Source: Chiayiivirga flava (lineage in GTDB: Bacteria > Pseudomonadota > Gammaproteobacteria > Xanthomonadales > Xanthomonadaceae). Taken from it: DNA of 64,000 nucleotides. Position numbers and translations under genes: made by a program. The stretch is from assembly GCF_014202825.1 (NCBI RefSeq), contig NZ_JACHHP010000002.1, positions 124,001-188,000 on the forward strand. Reading direction: 5' to 3'. Every line of letters starts with the position of its first letter. Within the stretch, counting starts at the first letter, position 1. Under the pieces are notes generated by a model. The model was not told the DNA's origin. It did not search any database and saw only the letters and a program-made list of their open reading frames with translations. Below are positions 30,401 through 40,972 of the stretch, piece by piece.

Positions 30401-31105
30401 ATGACCGCGCTGCCCGTGCTGTACCGCGACGACGTGCTCGCCGTGGTCGACAAGCCCGCGCGCCTGATGGCGCACGACAGCACGCTGGCACGCGGCGAAG
30501 ACGACTTCGCGGCCGATCGCCTGCGCCAGCAGTTCGGCCGGCCGATCCATCTGGTCCATCGGCTCGATCGCGCCACCAGCGGCTGCCTGCTGCTGACCTT
30601 CGAACGCGAGGCCGCGAGCCGGCTCGGCGAACAGTTCATGGCGCGCGCGGTCGAGAAGACGTACCTCGCGGTGTGCCGCGGCTGGCCCGACGCCGCCGGC
30701 ACGATCGAGCACGACCTCGACGGCGGTCCCGGCAAACCGCTGAAGAAGCCGGCGGTCACGCATTTCGAGCGCCTCGCCACCGGCGAGATGCAGGTACCGG
30801 CGGCGGGGTTCGAGACCTCGCGCTACGCGCTGCTCGCGTGCCGGCCGCAGACCGGCCGCTTCCGCCAGATCCGCCGGCATCTGAAGCACGTCCACCACCA
30901 CCTGATCGGCGACACCAGCCACGGCGACGGGCGGCGCAATCGCGATTTCCGTGCCCTGGGCATCCACCGCATGCTGCTGCACGCGTGGACGCTGGCGTTC
31001 GAGCATCCGTCCGGCGGCGAACACCTGCGTATCCACGCACCGCTCGACGCGGAATTTCGCCGTGCGCTGGCGCTGTTCGGCTGGGCCGAACCGACGCCGA
31101 CGTAA
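30401..31105 (+). CDS. truC: RluA-family pseudouridine synthase, TruC-like
   Basis: A 234-residue enzyme without an S4 domain, near the 260 of E. coli TruC, which isomerises U65 of certain tRNAs. The catalytic motif HRLDRATSG has Asp56. EKTYLAVCRGW, PQTGRFRQIRRHLKHVHHHLIGD and HRMLLHAW are typical of TruC. ATG 30401 is 8 bp after the first sigma factor gene, so they are probably cotranscribed. TruC rather than RluA is inferred from the FRQIRRHLKHVHHHLIGD wording and the short length. Confidence 0.85.
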   Translation: MTALPVLYRDDVLAVVDKPARLMAHDSTLARGEDDFAADRLRQQFGRPIHLVHRLDRATSGCLLLTFEREAASRLGEQFMARAVEKTYLAVCRGWPDAAGTIEHDLDGGPGKPLKKPAVTHFERLATGEMQVPAAGFETSRYALLACRPQTGRFRQIRRHLKHVHHHLIGDTSHGDGRRNRDFRALGIHRMLLHAWTLAFEHPSGGEHLRIHAPLDAEFRRALALFGWAEPTPT

Positions 31106-31195
31106 GCGGCGCTTTGCGCGCATGCTTGCGCCCCGGGCACAATGCCCGCCTGCGGGCCTGCCGTTCGCGTTCCGGACCATCACCGCACACCCACC

Positions 31196-31822
31196 ATGAC
31201 CACGCCTCCCGCGCCCACGCCGCCGTCCGCCCGCTCCGAGGGCGACGCCATCGGGCAGATCACCGCCATCCTTGCTGCGGCCGGCGAACCCGAACCGCTC
31301 GACCGGCTGCTGCCGCTGGTCTATGCGGACCTGCGCCGCCTGGCCCGTGCGCAGCGCCGCCAGATGGAGCCGGGCGAAACGCTCTCGACCACCGCGCTCG
31401 TCAACGAGGCCTATCTCAAGCTGCGCCGCGCCGATCATCCGGGACTCGCTGACCGCGTGCATTTCTTCTCGCTCGTGGCGCGCGCGATGCGGCAGATCCT
31501 CATCGACCACGCACGTTCGCGCCTCGCGGAGCAGCGCCGCATGCGCGAGGTGGAACGCGAACTGCGCGACCGCCCGCACGAGGACGCCGCCGAGCTCGCG
31601 CGCCTGCTCGAAATCGATTCGGCACTGGACGAACTGGAACAGCTCAATCCGCGCCTCGCGCAGGTGGTGCTGTACCGCTACTTCGCCGGCTATTCGGCGC
31701 AGGAAACCGCCGACCTGCTGGAGGTGACCGTGCGCACCGTCAACCGCGACTGGCACAAGGCGCGCACCTGGCTGACGCTGGCGCTGGAGGCGCGGCGCGA
31801 CGGCGCCGCGCCCGACGCGTGA
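31196..31822 (+). CDS. ECF sigma factor, TIGR02999 type (second of two)
   Basis: A 208-residue paralogue of the factor at 29812. A proline-rich N-terminus precedes region 2 (LLPLVYADLRRLARAQRRQ, TTALVNEAYLKLRRAD, FFSLVARAMRQILIDHARSRL) and region 4 (VVLYRYFAGYSAQETADLLEV, helix-turn-helix). No anti-sigma factor or kinase gene is adjacent. It follows truC by 90 bp and precedes the dioxygenase gene by 40 bp, so the four genes 29812-32597 may share transcripts. Confidence 0.88.
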   Translation: MTTPPAPTPPSARSEGDAIGQITAILAAAGEPEPLDRLLPLVYADLRRLARAQRRQMEPGETLSTTALVNEAYLKLRRADHPGLADRVHFFSLVARAMRQILIDHARSRLAEQRRMREVERELRDRPHEDAAELARLLEIDSALDELEQLNPRLAQVVLYRYFAGYSAQETADLLEVTVRTVNRDWHKARTWLTLALEARRDGAAPDA

Positions 31823-31862
31823 GCGCGCCGAGCCCCTCGCACGCGCACCGGACGCATTGACC

Positions 31863-32597
31863 GTGCCCACGGCCGCCATCGTCGCGCAGCTCGCCGCGCA
31901 GGGCTTCGCATTCGTCGAAGGCACGACGATGCAGCGCTGGCTGCGGCAGGCCGGTGCCCTGGCCGACTGGCCCGCGTTCGAGGCCAGCTGGGCCGATCTT
32001 GCGATGGACGAGTACATGGCCGACGGCGGACGCGACCGCCGCCGCCGCCACGCCGTGTTCTCGATCGCGCGCGACGGACGGATCACGCGCGAAGCGGACC
32101 AGCCGCACTGGCAAAGCCTGCACTACAACCCGCTCAACGGCGGCGTCGCGCGCTGGTTCGCGCCGGTGGCCGACGCGCTTGCCGGCGGCGACAGCCTCAC
32201 CACCATCCTGCGCTGGTGCCACGCGCACTTCGGCGCATGGGCGCCGGACGTGCAGCGCTGGCGCGTGGAGGTGCACCAGTTCCGCATCGAAGCGGTGCCC
32301 GGCCGACCCGGCCGCCCGACGCCGGAGGGCATGCACCGCGACGGCGTCGACTACGTGCTGGTGCTGATGATCCGCCGCACCAACATCGCCGAAGGCACCA
32401 CCACCATCCACGCACTCGATCGCACCCCGCTCGGCAGTTTCACCCTTGCCGAGCCGTTCGACGCAGCGCTCGTGGACGATGCGCGCGTGTACCACGGCGT
32501 CACCGCGGTGGAACCGGTCGACCCGTCGTTGCCGGCGTTCCGCGACGTGCTGGTGGTGACATTCCGGGCGGAGCGAGCAATGAGTGGAGAGGAGTGA
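31863..32597 (+). CDS. 2OG-Fe dioxygenase family protein (PF10014-like)
   Basis: A 244-residue protein. HYNPLNGGVARWFAP, the metal pair HxD in GMHRDGVDYVLVLMI, a distal His in DARVYHGVTAVEP, and RDVLVVTFR fit the small 2OG-Fe dioxygenase family that includes L-isoleucine 4-dioxygenase. The reaction is probably hydroxylation of a free amino acid, but the substrate is unknown. GTG 31863 was preferred; a TTG two codons earlier is also possible. The last codons overlap a large inverted repeat (32571-32665) that could terminate transcription. Confidence 0.75.
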   Translation: MPTAAIVAQLAAQGFAFVEGTTMQRWLRQAGALADWPAFEASWADLAMDEYMADGGRDRRRRHAVFSIARDGRITREADQPHWQSLHYNPLNGGVARWFAPVADALAGGDSLTTILRWCHAHFGAWAPDVQRWRVEVHQFRIEAVPGRPGRPTPEGMHRDGVDYVLVLMIRRTNIAEGTTTIHALDRTPLGSFTLAEPFDAALVDDARVYHGVTAVEPVDPSLPAFRDVLVVTFRAERAMSGEE

Positions 32598-32665
32598 GAA
32601 ACGAGCAGAAGCTCGTGTTGGGGCTCTCACTCGTTTCCCACACCTATCCACTCTCCACTCGCTCT
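32571..32665. terminator. Long imperfect inverted repeat between convergent genes
   Basis: GAGCGAGCAATGAGTGGAGAG (32571-32591) pairs with CTCTCCACTCGCTC (32651-32664) with a small bulge, and inner segments GAGTGAGAAACGAG and CTCACTCGTTTCCC extend the pairing. It spans the 3' ends of the dioxygenase (plus) and TetR (minus) genes, so a bidirectional terminator is likely. It does not match repeat families A to C. Confidence 0.6.
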
Positions 32666-33269
32666 AGGCTCCGACCGCGCGCAGGCAGAACGCGCTGATC
32701 GCATCGACCAGCCGCTCCTTGTCGCGCACGCTCTTGCGGCTCGGTCCGATCGGGCCGACGAGGGCCTCGGTGAACGCACCGACGATGCACGCCGCCGCCG
32801 CGTCGAGGTTCTGCGCCGGGAATTCGCGCGCCGCCACGCCCTGTTTCAGCACCGCCTTGAACACCGCACCGAAACGCTTGCGGCAGCGGATGCGTTCGGC
32901 GTCCACCTCCGGATCGACGGGCTCGGCGATGAAGGCGTACGCAAGATTGGGGCCGGTCAACGCGCGCCGCACGAACGACGCCACCTGGTCGTGCAGGCGC
33001 GAACGCGCGTCGCGCGGTTCGGCCGCGATGCGCTTGAGGATCGCGATCTCGTAATCGACCGCCGCGGTCAGCACTTCGACGAACAACTCGGCCTTCGACG
33101 GAAAGTAGCGGTAGATCATGCCCGTCGACACGCCCGCCTCGGCCGCCACCGCCGCGATCTGCGCATTGCGGAAGCCGCCTTCGGCGATCTGCTTGCGCGT
33201 GGCGAGCAGGATCTTCTCGCGGTTGCTGGCGAGGCGTTCCTGCATCAGGCGGGTGCGGCGGTAGGCCAT
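32664..33269 (-). CDS. TetR family regulator, probable controller of the liu operon
   Basis: A 201-residue repressor. The N-terminal helix-turn-helix is at about residues 14-58 (REKILLATRKQIAEGGFRNAQIAAVAAEAGVSTGMIYRYFPSKAE, read in parts), followed by a helical ligand-binding domain. It is divergent from isovaleryl-CoA dehydrogenase with 190 bp between starts. In beta-proteobacteria a TetR-type regulator (LiuQ) controls this pathway, while many gammaproteobacteria use a MerR-type LiuR, so a LiuQ-like role is inferred from context. ATG 33269 was taken because the conserved helix begins soon after; 13 extra codons upstream are open. Confidence 0.85.
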   Translation of the reverse strand: MAYRRTRLMQERLASNREKILLATRKQIAEGGFRNAQIAAVAAEAGVSTGMIYRYFPSKAELFVEVLTAAVDYEIAILKRIAAEPRDARSRLHDQVASFVRRALTGPNLAYAFIAEPVDPEVDAERIRCRKRFGAVFKAVLKQGVAAREFPAQNLDAAAACIVGAFTEALVGPIGPSRKSVRDKERLVDAISAFCLRAVGA

Positions 33270-33309
33270 GGCGGGCTCGGCAAGACAGACGTGTGGCGGC
33301 GCAAACAAA

Positions 33310-33323
33310 TGAACCGGAATTCA
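33310..33323. promoter_or_regulatory. Candidate TetR operator
   Basis: TGAACCGGAATTCA, arms TGAA and TTCA around a 6-bp centre, is one of the few AT-containing symmetric sites in the 190-bp gap between the divergent TetR and isovaleryl-CoA dehydrogenase genes. It begins 41 bp upstream of the TetR start. The arms are short, so this is a weak prediction. Confidence 0.3.
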
Positions 33324-33459
33324 CTTCTATGCGCGGATGCGGTAGGCTGACGGGGCAACAGCCGTGTTCAGGGTAGTCGAAGCGCGCGCCGACGTCATCG
33401 CCCCGCCGCTGCCGGAACCGCCACCGGATCACCGTCGCCGCGCCCGCGCGGGAGGAACG

Positions 33460-34617
33460 ATGCAAGGCCTCAACTTCGACCTCGGCGAATCGATCGACAT
33501 GCTGCGCGACGCCGTGCGCAGCTTCGCCGCGGCGGAAATCGCGCCACTGGCCGCGCAGGCCGACCACGACAACGCCTTTCCGAACCAGCTGTGGCCGAAG
33601 CTCGGCGAGATGGGTTTGCTCGGGCTCACCGTCGAGGAAGAATTCGGCGGCAGCGACATGGGTTACCTGGCGCACGTGGTGGCGATGGAGGAAGTCTCGC
33701 GCGCCTCGGGCGCCATCGGCCTGTCCTACGGCGCGCACTCCAATTTGTGCGTGAACCAGCTGCGCAAGAACGGCACGCCAGCGCAGAAGGCGCGGTATCT
33801 GCCGAAGCTTGTCTCGGGCGAACACGTCGGCGCGCTTGCGATGAGCGAACCGGGCGCCGGTTCGGACGTGGTGTCGATGCGGTTGCGCGCGGAACAACGT
33901 GGCGACCGTTTCGTGCTCAACGGCAACAAGATGTGGATCACCAACGGCCCGGACGCAGACACGCTCATCGTCTACGCCAAGACGGACGTGGCCGCAGGGT
34001 CCAAGGGCATCACCGCGTTCATCGTGGAGAAGACGTTCCCGGGATTTTCCACCGCGCAGAAGCTCGACAAGCTCGGCATGCGCGGCTCCAACACCTGCGA
34101 ACTGGTGTTCCAGGATTGCGAAGTACCGGAAGAAAACGTGCTCGGCGGCGTCGACCGCGGCGTGCGCGTGCTGATGTCCGGGCTCGACTACGAACGCCTC
34201 GTGTTGTCCGGCGGCCCGCTCGGGTTGATGGCCGCCTGCCTCGACGTGGTGCTGCCCTACGTGCACGACCGCAAGCAGTTCGGCCGCAGCATCGGCGAGT
34301 TCCAGCTGATGCAGGGCAAGATCGCCGACATGTACGTCGGCTTCAATGCCTGCCGCGCCTACGTGTACGCGGTGGCGAAGGCGTGTGATCGCGGCGAGAC
34401 CACGCGCAAGGATGCGGCCGGCGCGATCCTCTACGCGGCCGAAAAGGCGACGTGGATGGCCGGCCAGGCGATCCAGGCGCTCGGCGGCAACGGCTACATC
34501 AACGAATACCCGACCGGGCGCTTGTGGCGGGATGCGAAGTTGTACGAGATCGGTGCGGGCACGTCGGAGATCCGGCGCATGCTGATCGGTCGCGAGTTGT
34601 TCCAGCAGGCCGGCTGA
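33460..34617 (+). CDS. liuA: Isovaleryl-CoA dehydrogenase
   Basis: A 385-residue acyl-CoA dehydrogenase that oxidises isovaleryl-CoA to 3-methylcrotonyl-CoA with FAD, passing electrons to ETF. The catalytic base is Glu245 in [17 protein letters not shown], the position specific to isovaleryl-CoA dehydrogenase rather than the C-terminal Glu of short- and medium-chain enzymes. [16 protein letters not shown] and [11 protein letters not shown] bind [23 protein letters not shown] closes the active site. GGAGGAA lies 4 bp before ATG 33460. It is first in the liu operon; the next gene starts 144 bp on, after a family A repeat. Confidence 0.96.
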   Translation: MQGLNFDLGESIDMLRDAVRSFAAAEIAPLAAQADHDNAFPNQLWPKLGEMGLLGLTVEEEFGGSDMGYLAHVVAMEEVSRASGAIGLSYGAHSNLCVNQLRKNGTPAQKARYLPKLVSGEHVGALAMSEPGAGSDVVSMRLRAEQRGDRFVLNGNKMWITNGPDADTLIVYAKTDVAAGSKGITAFIVEKTFPGFSTAQKLDKLGMRGSNTCELVFQDCEVPEENVLGGVDRGVRVLMSGLDYERLVLSGGPLGLMAACLDVVLPYVHDRKQFGRSIGEFQLMQGKIADMYVGFNACRAYVYAVAKACDRGETTRKDAAGAILYAAEKATWMAGQAIQALGGNGYINEYPTGRLWRDAKLYEIGAGTSEIRRMLIGRELFQQAG

Positions 34618-34625
34618 CGCTGGTT

Positions 34626-34750
34626 CCTTCTCCCCGCGGGAGAAGGTGCCCGACAGGGCGGATGAGGGCGCCACCTCTCACCCGCCCTCGACGCCAGACG
34701 AAACGTGGCGCCCTCATCCGCCTTCGGCACCTTCTCCCGCGGGGAGAAGG
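34626..34750. repeat. Family A inverted repeat inside the liu operon
   Basis: Arms 34626-34672 and 34706-34750 are near-perfect reverse complements, beginning CCTTCTCCCCGCGGGAGAAGG and ending CCTTCTCCCGCGGGGAGAAGG. It fills the gap between liuA and liuB. The right arm ends 11 bp before the liuB start, so its final GGAGAAGGA and the following AAGAG may supply or occlude the liuB ribosome binding site. Confidence 0.9.
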
Positions 34751-34761
34751 AAGAGCACAAG

Positions 34762-36369
<1,608 letters not shown>

Positions 36370-36373
36370 TGCG

Positions 36374-37183
36374 ATGATCACTTGCACTCAGTTTCAGAGC
36401 GGCCACCTCGAGATCGAACGCAGCGGCACCGTCGCCACGCTGTGGATGACGCGTGCCGACAAGCACAACGCCTTCGACGAAACCCTGATCGACGACCTCG
36501 CCCGCGCCAGCCGCGCGATGGGTGAGGACGACGCCGTGCGCGTCGTCGTGCTGGCCGGCCGCGGCAAGAGCTTCTCCGCCGGCGGCGACCTCGACTGGAT
36601 GCGCCGCGCCGCGGGTTACGGCATCGACCAGAACCGCGCCGACGCCGATGCACTCGCCGCGATGCTGCGCACGATCGCCGAGCTGCCGAAGCCGACCATC
36701 GCACGCGTGCACGGCGCCGCGCTCGGCGGCGGCATGGGCCTCGCGTGCGCCTGCGACATCGCCGTCGCGTCGGACAACGCCGTGTTCGCGACCTCCGAAG
36801 TGCGCTTCGGCCTGATTCCCGCGACCATCGGCCCCTACGTGCTGCGCGCGATCGGTGCGCGGCAGGCCTTGCGTTACTTCCAGACCGCCGAACGCATCGA
36901 TTCGGCGCGTGCGTTGCAGATCGGCCTCGTGCACGAGGTCGTCGCGTCCGATGCACTCGATACGAAGATCGCCGAGATCGTCAGCGCACTGTCGACCGGC
37001 GGTCCGAACGCACAGGCCGCCTCGAAACGCCTGATCGCCGACCTCGCCGGCCAGCCAGTCGACGACGCCCTCGTCGCCGACACCGCCGACCGCATCGCCC
37101 GCATCCGCGCCACCGACGAAGCGCGCGAAGGCCTCGGCGCCTTCCTCGACAAACGCGCCGCAGCCTGGACGCAACGCGCATGA
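36374..37183 (+). CDS. liuC: Methylglutaconyl-CoA hydratase (enoyl-CoA hydratase family)
   Basis: A 269-residue crotonase-fold enzyme that hydrates 3-methylglutaconyl-CoA to HMG-CoA. GRGKSFSAGGDLDWMRRA supplies one oxyanion-hole segment; the other is HGAALGGGMGLACACDIAVAS. FATSEVRFGLIPATIGPYVLRAIG follows. The DLDWMR motif and the position between the two carboxylase subunit genes support the LiuC assignment rather than a fatty-acid hydratase. ATG 36374 lies 4 bp after the liuB stop; its own stop overlaps the liuD start (ATGA). Confidence 0.93.
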   Translation: MITCTQFQSGHLEIERSGTVATLWMTRADKHNAFDETLIDDLARASRAMGEDDAVRVVVLAGRGKSFSAGGDLDWMRRAAGYGIDQNRADADALAAMLRTIAELPKPTIARVHGAALGGGMGLACACDIAVASDNAVFATSEVRFGLIPATIGPYVLRAIGARQALRYFQTAERIDSARALQIGLVHEVVASDALDTKIAEIVSALSTGGPNAQAASKRLIADLAGQPVDDALVADTADRIARIRATDEAREGLGAFLDKRAAAWTQRA

Positions 37184-39243
37184 GCACCCGTCTGTTCGAC
37201 ACCGTCCTGATCGCCAACCGCAGCGAGATCGCCTGCCGCGTGATCGCCACGTGCCGCCGGCTCGGCATCCGCACGGTCGCCGTGTATTCCGACGCCGATG
37301 CGAACGCCCGCCACGTGCGCCTCGCCGACACTGCCGTGCACATCGGCGCCGCGCCTGCGCGCGAGAGTTATCTGGTGGCCGAGCGCATCCTCGCCGCGGC
37401 CCGCGCGACCGGCGCGCAGGCGATCCATCCGGGCTATGGCTTCCTGTCGGAGAACGCGGACTTCGCCGACGCCTGCGCCGCGGCCGGCATCGTCTTCATC
37501 GGCCCGCCCGCGAGCGCGATCCGCGCGATGGGCAGCAAGAGTGCGGCGAAGGCAATGATGGGCGCCGCCGGCGTGCCGCTGACGCCGGGTTACCACGGCG
37601 ACGATCAGCGCCCTGCGTTCCTGCGCGAGCAGGCCGATGCGATCGGCTACCCCGTGCTGATCAAGGCCAGCGCCGGTGGTGGCGGCAAGGGCATGCGGCT
37701 GGTCGAACGCAGCGAGGACTTCGAAGCGGCACTCGCCTCGTGCCAGCGCGAGGCTGCGTCGTCGTTCAACGATCAGCACGTGCTGGTCGAGAAATACGTG
37801 TTACGCCCCCGCCACATCGAGATCCAGGTGTTCGGCGACAGCCACGGCAATGTCGTGCACCTGTTCGAGCGCGATTGCTCGGTGCAACGACGCCACCAGA
37901 AGGTGCTGGAAGAAGCGCCTGCGCCGGGCATGACGCCCGAGCGCCGTGCGGCGATGGGTGCGGCTGCGGTGGAAGCGGCGCGCGCGGTCGGTTACGTCGG
38001 CGCGGGCACGGTGGAATTCATCGCGAGCCAGGACGGCGCGTTCTACTTCATGGAGATGAACACGCGCCTGCAGGTGGAGCATCCGGTCACCGAGATGATC
38101 ACGATGCAGGATCTGGTCGAGTGGCAACTGCGCGTGGCGGCCGGGGGAGCGCTGCCGCTGTCGCAGGACGAGCTGACGATCGACGGCCATGCGATCGAAG
38201 CACGCATCTATGCCGAGGATCCCGAGGGCGGTTTCCTGCCGTCGACCGGCACGCTGCAGCATCTGTCGTTCCCGCCGGCGTCGGAGCATGTGCGCGTCGA
38301 TACCGGCGTGGAACAGGGCGATGCGATCGCGCCGTTCTACGATCCGATGATCGCCAAGCTCATCGTCTGGGACAGCACGCGCGAACGTGCGCTGCAGCGC
38401 ATGGCGGGCGCGCTGGCGCAGGTGCGCGTGGTGGGCGTGCGCAGCAATGTCGGGTTCCTCGAACGGCTGGTGCGCAGCGAGCCGTTTGCGACGGCGGACC
38501 TCGATACCGGCCTGATCGCGCGGCATCACGATGCCTTGTTTCCGGCCATTGCGTCGCCGGACGACGCGGCATGGGCGCTGGCGGCGCTGGCGTTGCTGCT
38601 GCGGGATCGTGGTGCGGGCAGTCATGGCCTCGACACGGATGCAGTCGGCGCGCAGCGGCACGGCGACTCGCTTTCGCCAGCTCGCGCGGGGGCGTCGACA
38701 TCATCGCCGTGGGACATCCGCGACGGCTGGCGTCTCAACGGCGTGCTGGTGTCGCACGTGACGCTGTCGATCGGCGACGAGCGGCGCGATGTGCGGGCCA
38801 CGCATTCGGCCGACGGCTTCGCACTGTCGCTTGGCACGTCGACCTGGCAGGCCCGCGGCACGCTGCACGCGGGCCGGCTGCAGGCCGTGCTCGGCGAGCG
38901 CCGCATCGACGCCGGGGTGGTGTTCGTGCCCGATCGTCTCCACCTGTTCGTCGACGATGCACGGTTTGTGTTCGACGTGATCGATCCGCTGGCGCATGCC
39001 GGTGAACACGACGCGCAGCATGGTGGACTCGTGGCGCCGATGCCGGGGCGGATCGTCGCATTGCTCGCCGCGCCGGGCGCGCGCGTGGAACGCGGCGCGC
39101 CGTTGCTGGTGATGGAGGCGATGAAGATGGAGCACACGGTGGCTGCGCCGGCGGCGGGTGTGGTGAAAGGATTCTTCGCGGCGGTTGGCGAGCAGGTGGC
39201 GGACGGCGCGACGCTGGTCGATTTCGAGGCCGACGCGGACTAG
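37180..39243 (+). CDS. liuD: 3-methylcrotonyl-CoA carboxylase, biotin-containing (alpha) subunit
   Basis: A 687-residue biotin-dependent carboxylase. The biotin carboxylase domain spans about 1-450: FDTVLIANRSEIACRVI, HPGYGFLSENADFA, the glycine-rich ATP loop KASAGGGGKGMR, ERDCSVQRRHQKVLEEAP and FYFMEMNTRLQVEHPVTE. The BT linker follows, and a biotinyl domain ends the protein, with Lys649 in EAMKMEH as the biotinylation site. A short Ser/Ala-rich stretch near residues 490-510 looks like a variable loop. It overlaps liuC by 4 bp, so it is translationally coupled. Confidence 0.96.
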   Translation: MSTRLFDTVLIANRSEIACRVIATCRRLGIRTVAVYSDADANARHVRLADTAVHIGAAPARESYLVAERILAAARATGAQAIHPGYGFLSENADFADACAAAGIVFIGPPASAIRAMGSKSAAKAMMGAAGVPLTPGYHGDDQRPAFLREQADAIGYPVLIKASAGGGGKGMRLVERSEDFEAALASCQREAASSFNDQHVLVEKYVLRPRHIEIQVFGDSHGNVVHLFERDCSVQRRHQKVLEEAPAPGMTPERRAAMGAAAVEAARAVGYVGAGTVEFIASQDGAFYFMEMNTRLQVEHPVTEMITMQDLVEWQLRVAAGGALPLSQDELTIDGHAIEARIYAEDPEGGFLPSTGTLQHLSFPPASEHVRVDTGVEQGDAIAPFYDPMIAKLIVWDSTRERALQRMAGALAQVRVVGVRSNVGFLERLVRSEPFATADLDTGLIARHHDALFPAIASPDDAAWALAALALLLRDRGAGSHGLDTDAVGAQRHGDSLSPARAGASTSSPWDIRDGWRLNGVLVSHVTLSIGDERRDVRATHSADGFALSLGTSTWQARGTLHAGRLQAVLGERRIDAGVVFVPDRLHLFVDDARFVFDVIDPLAHAGEHDAQHGGLVAPMPGRIVALLAAPGARVERGAPLLVMEAMKMEHTVAAPAAGVVKGFFAAVGEQVADGATLVDFEADAD

Positions 39244-39275
39244 AACGGAGCCGCGGACCACGACCACCCTCTCCT

Positions 39276-39400
39276 ACCGTCATTCCCGCGAATGCGGGAA
39301 TCCAGTGACCTTTCTTTGGTTCATTTCTCCTGACTTTGCTTCGTCGGCATTTCAAAACCGAGCAAGGTCACTGGATTCCCGCATTCGCGGGAATGACGGT
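39276..39400. repeat. Family C inverted repeat in the liuD-liuE gap
   Basis: ACCGTCATTCCCGCGAATGC at the left is the reverse complement of the right end GCATTCGCGGGAATGACGGT, and the inner TCCAGTGACC pairs with GGTCACTGGA. The 285-bp gap holds nothing else recognisable. As a long hairpin it could reduce expression of liuE relative to liuD. Confidence 0.9.
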
Positions 39401-39528
39401 GGGAGAGGTTTTCGTGACGTATTGCGCACGAGCTTCGGATCGGACATCAAGAGCGACGCGTCGGCGTCGTGAGCGAGGCCTCGGTTCGACGGCGATACCG
39501 GCAACATTCGGCAACACCGGAGACAGAC

Positions 39529-40467
39529 GTGAATACTCCTGACACCTCGAACGCAAACCACGTCCGCATCGTCGAAGTCGGCCCGCGCGACGGCCTGCAG
39601 AACGAGAAAACCATCATCCCCGCGGCGACGAAGATCGCGCTGATCGACCGCCTATCCGCCTGCGGCTTCCCGGTCGTCGAAGCCACCAGCTTCGTCAGCC
39701 CAAAATGGGTACCGCAACTTGCCGATGCCGACGACGTGCTGCCCGCGATCGCGCGCAAGGACGGCATGCTCTATCCCGTCCTCGTGCCGAACGAAAAAGG
39801 CCTCGACCGCGCACTGGCTGCCGGCGTACGCGAAATCGCCGTCTTCACCGCGGCGTCGGACGCCTTCAACCAGCGCAACATCAACTGCGACATCGCCGAG
39901 TCGCTGCGCCGCATCGCGCCGGTGATCGAGCGCGCCAAGGCCGACGGCCTGTGGGTGCGCGGCTACGTTTCCACCGTGCTCGGCTGTCCGTACCAAGGCG
40001 AGGTTCCGCTCTCCGACGTCACACGCGTCACGCGCGAGCTGTACGCACTCGGCTGCGACGAGATCTCGCTCGGCGACACCATCGGCGTCGGCACGCCGCG
40101 CAAGGCGCGCGCGATGCTCGAAGCCTGCGCCGACGACGTGCCGATGGCGAAACTCGCCGTGCATTTCCACGACACCTACGGGCAGGCACTCGCCAACATC
40201 GCCGCCTGCCTCGACGCCGGCGTGCGCATCGTGGACAGCGCCGTCGGCGGCCTCGGCGGTTGCCCGTACGCGCAGGGCGCGAGCGGCAACGTGGCGAGCG
40301 AGGATCTGGTCTACATGCTGCACGGGCTGGGCATGCAGACGGGTGTCGACCTCGATGCGGTGTGCGATACCGCGCGGTGGATCAATGGCGAGCTGCGGCG
40401 AGCGCCGGTGAGTCGGCTGGCGCAGATTCCCAACGAGCGACGGTTTCCGAAGACGAGCGCGGCGTGA
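39529..40467 (+). CDS. liuE: Hydroxymethylglutaryl-CoA lyase
   Basis: A 312-residue TIM-barrel lyase that splits HMG-CoA to acetoacetate and acetyl-CoA, the last liu step. RIVEVGPRDGLQNEK carries the catalytic Arg and metal-binding Asp. HFHDTYGQALANI provides metal-binding histidines, and VGGLGGCPYAQGASGNVASED is the HMGL signature with the active-site Cys. GTG 39529 has GGAGACAG about 7 bp upstream; an upstream extension is arginine-rich and unlikely. It is separated from liuD by 285 bp with a repeat but on the same strand. Confidence 0.95.
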   Translation: MNTPDTSNANHVRIVEVGPRDGLQNEKTIIPAATKIALIDRLSACGFPVVEATSFVSPKWVPQLADADDVLPAIARKDGMLYPVLVPNEKGLDRALAAGVREIAVFTAASDAFNQRNINCDIAESLRRIAPVIERAKADGLWVRGYVSTVLGCPYQGEVPLSDVTRVTRELYALGCDEISLGDTIGVGTPRKARAMLEACADDVPMAKLAVHFHDTYGQALANIAACLDAGVRIVDSAVGGLGGCPYAQGASGNVASEDLVYMLHGLGMQTGVDLDAVCDTARWINGELRRAPVSRLAQIPNERRFPKTSAA

Positions 40468-40686
40468 GATTCGTTCGCACACTCGATGGTCACGACGGCG
40501 GACGCGCGCGCCTTCGCTTTTCGTGACGAACTGACATCGACCTTCGGCACAGCGGCCCTGAGAAGCCCCTCTGGCCCTATACCCAGCTACCCAATTGTCC
40601 TGTTCCGCGCCGATATGCACTTGCCGCGGAATCACGGATTGAGCCTGCATCGGAATCCGTAGCCAGTCGCTTGCGCAACCCCTTCC

Positions 40687-40972
40687 GGATAGTCATTCCC
40701 GCAAATGCGCAGTGCTCTCCGGAGAAAATGCCAACTCCACGCCGCTCGGCGTGCCGCCACGCGACCGGCACGGCAACCAGGCCAACCCGCGACTCGATCA
40801 CCGACCACCCACCGTCGTCCCGGCGAAAGCCGGGACCCAGAGACGTTGCTCTGGGCAGACCGATCACGCAGGAGAACCAAGCAACGTCACTGGGTCCCGG
40901 CTTTCGCCGGGACGACGGGATGCGGTGCAAGACGCTCTCCGGACAGCCATGCGCATTCGCGGGAAGACGAGA
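40687..40972. repeat. Degenerate family C repeat with a family B element nested inside
   Basis: Outer arms, about 40687-40725 (TAGTCATTCCCGCAAATGCGCA...CTCTCCGGA) and about 40934-40972 (CTCTCCGGACAGCCATGCGC...TCGCGGGAAGACG), are imperfect reverse complements like family C. The complete family B element 40813-40919 lies between them. The rest of the 554-bp gap 40468-41021 shows no gene, tRNA or clear promoter. Confidence 0.6.
40813..40919. repeat. Family B inverted repeat
   Basis: The left arm begins CGTCGTCCCGGCGAAAGCCG and continues GGACCCAGAGACGTTGCT. The right arm reads AGCAACGTCACTGGGTCCCG then GCTTTCGCCGGGACGACG. Each arm is also self-complementary around CCCGGC...GCCGGG. Further copies are at 47348-47454, 55444-55549 and 60893-60984, with a lone right arm at 57441-57480. 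Confidence 0.9.

Noticed and set aside
34626-34750. Family A palindrome as an intrinsic terminator of liuA
   Set aside because: No U-tract follows, and the genes on both sides belong to one pathway operon; attenuation is possible but termination is not supported.
38620-38710. Ser/Ala-rich stretch in liuD as a possible insertion
   Set aside because: It lies in a loop region that varies in length among biotin carboxylases, and does not match any repeat family in the window.
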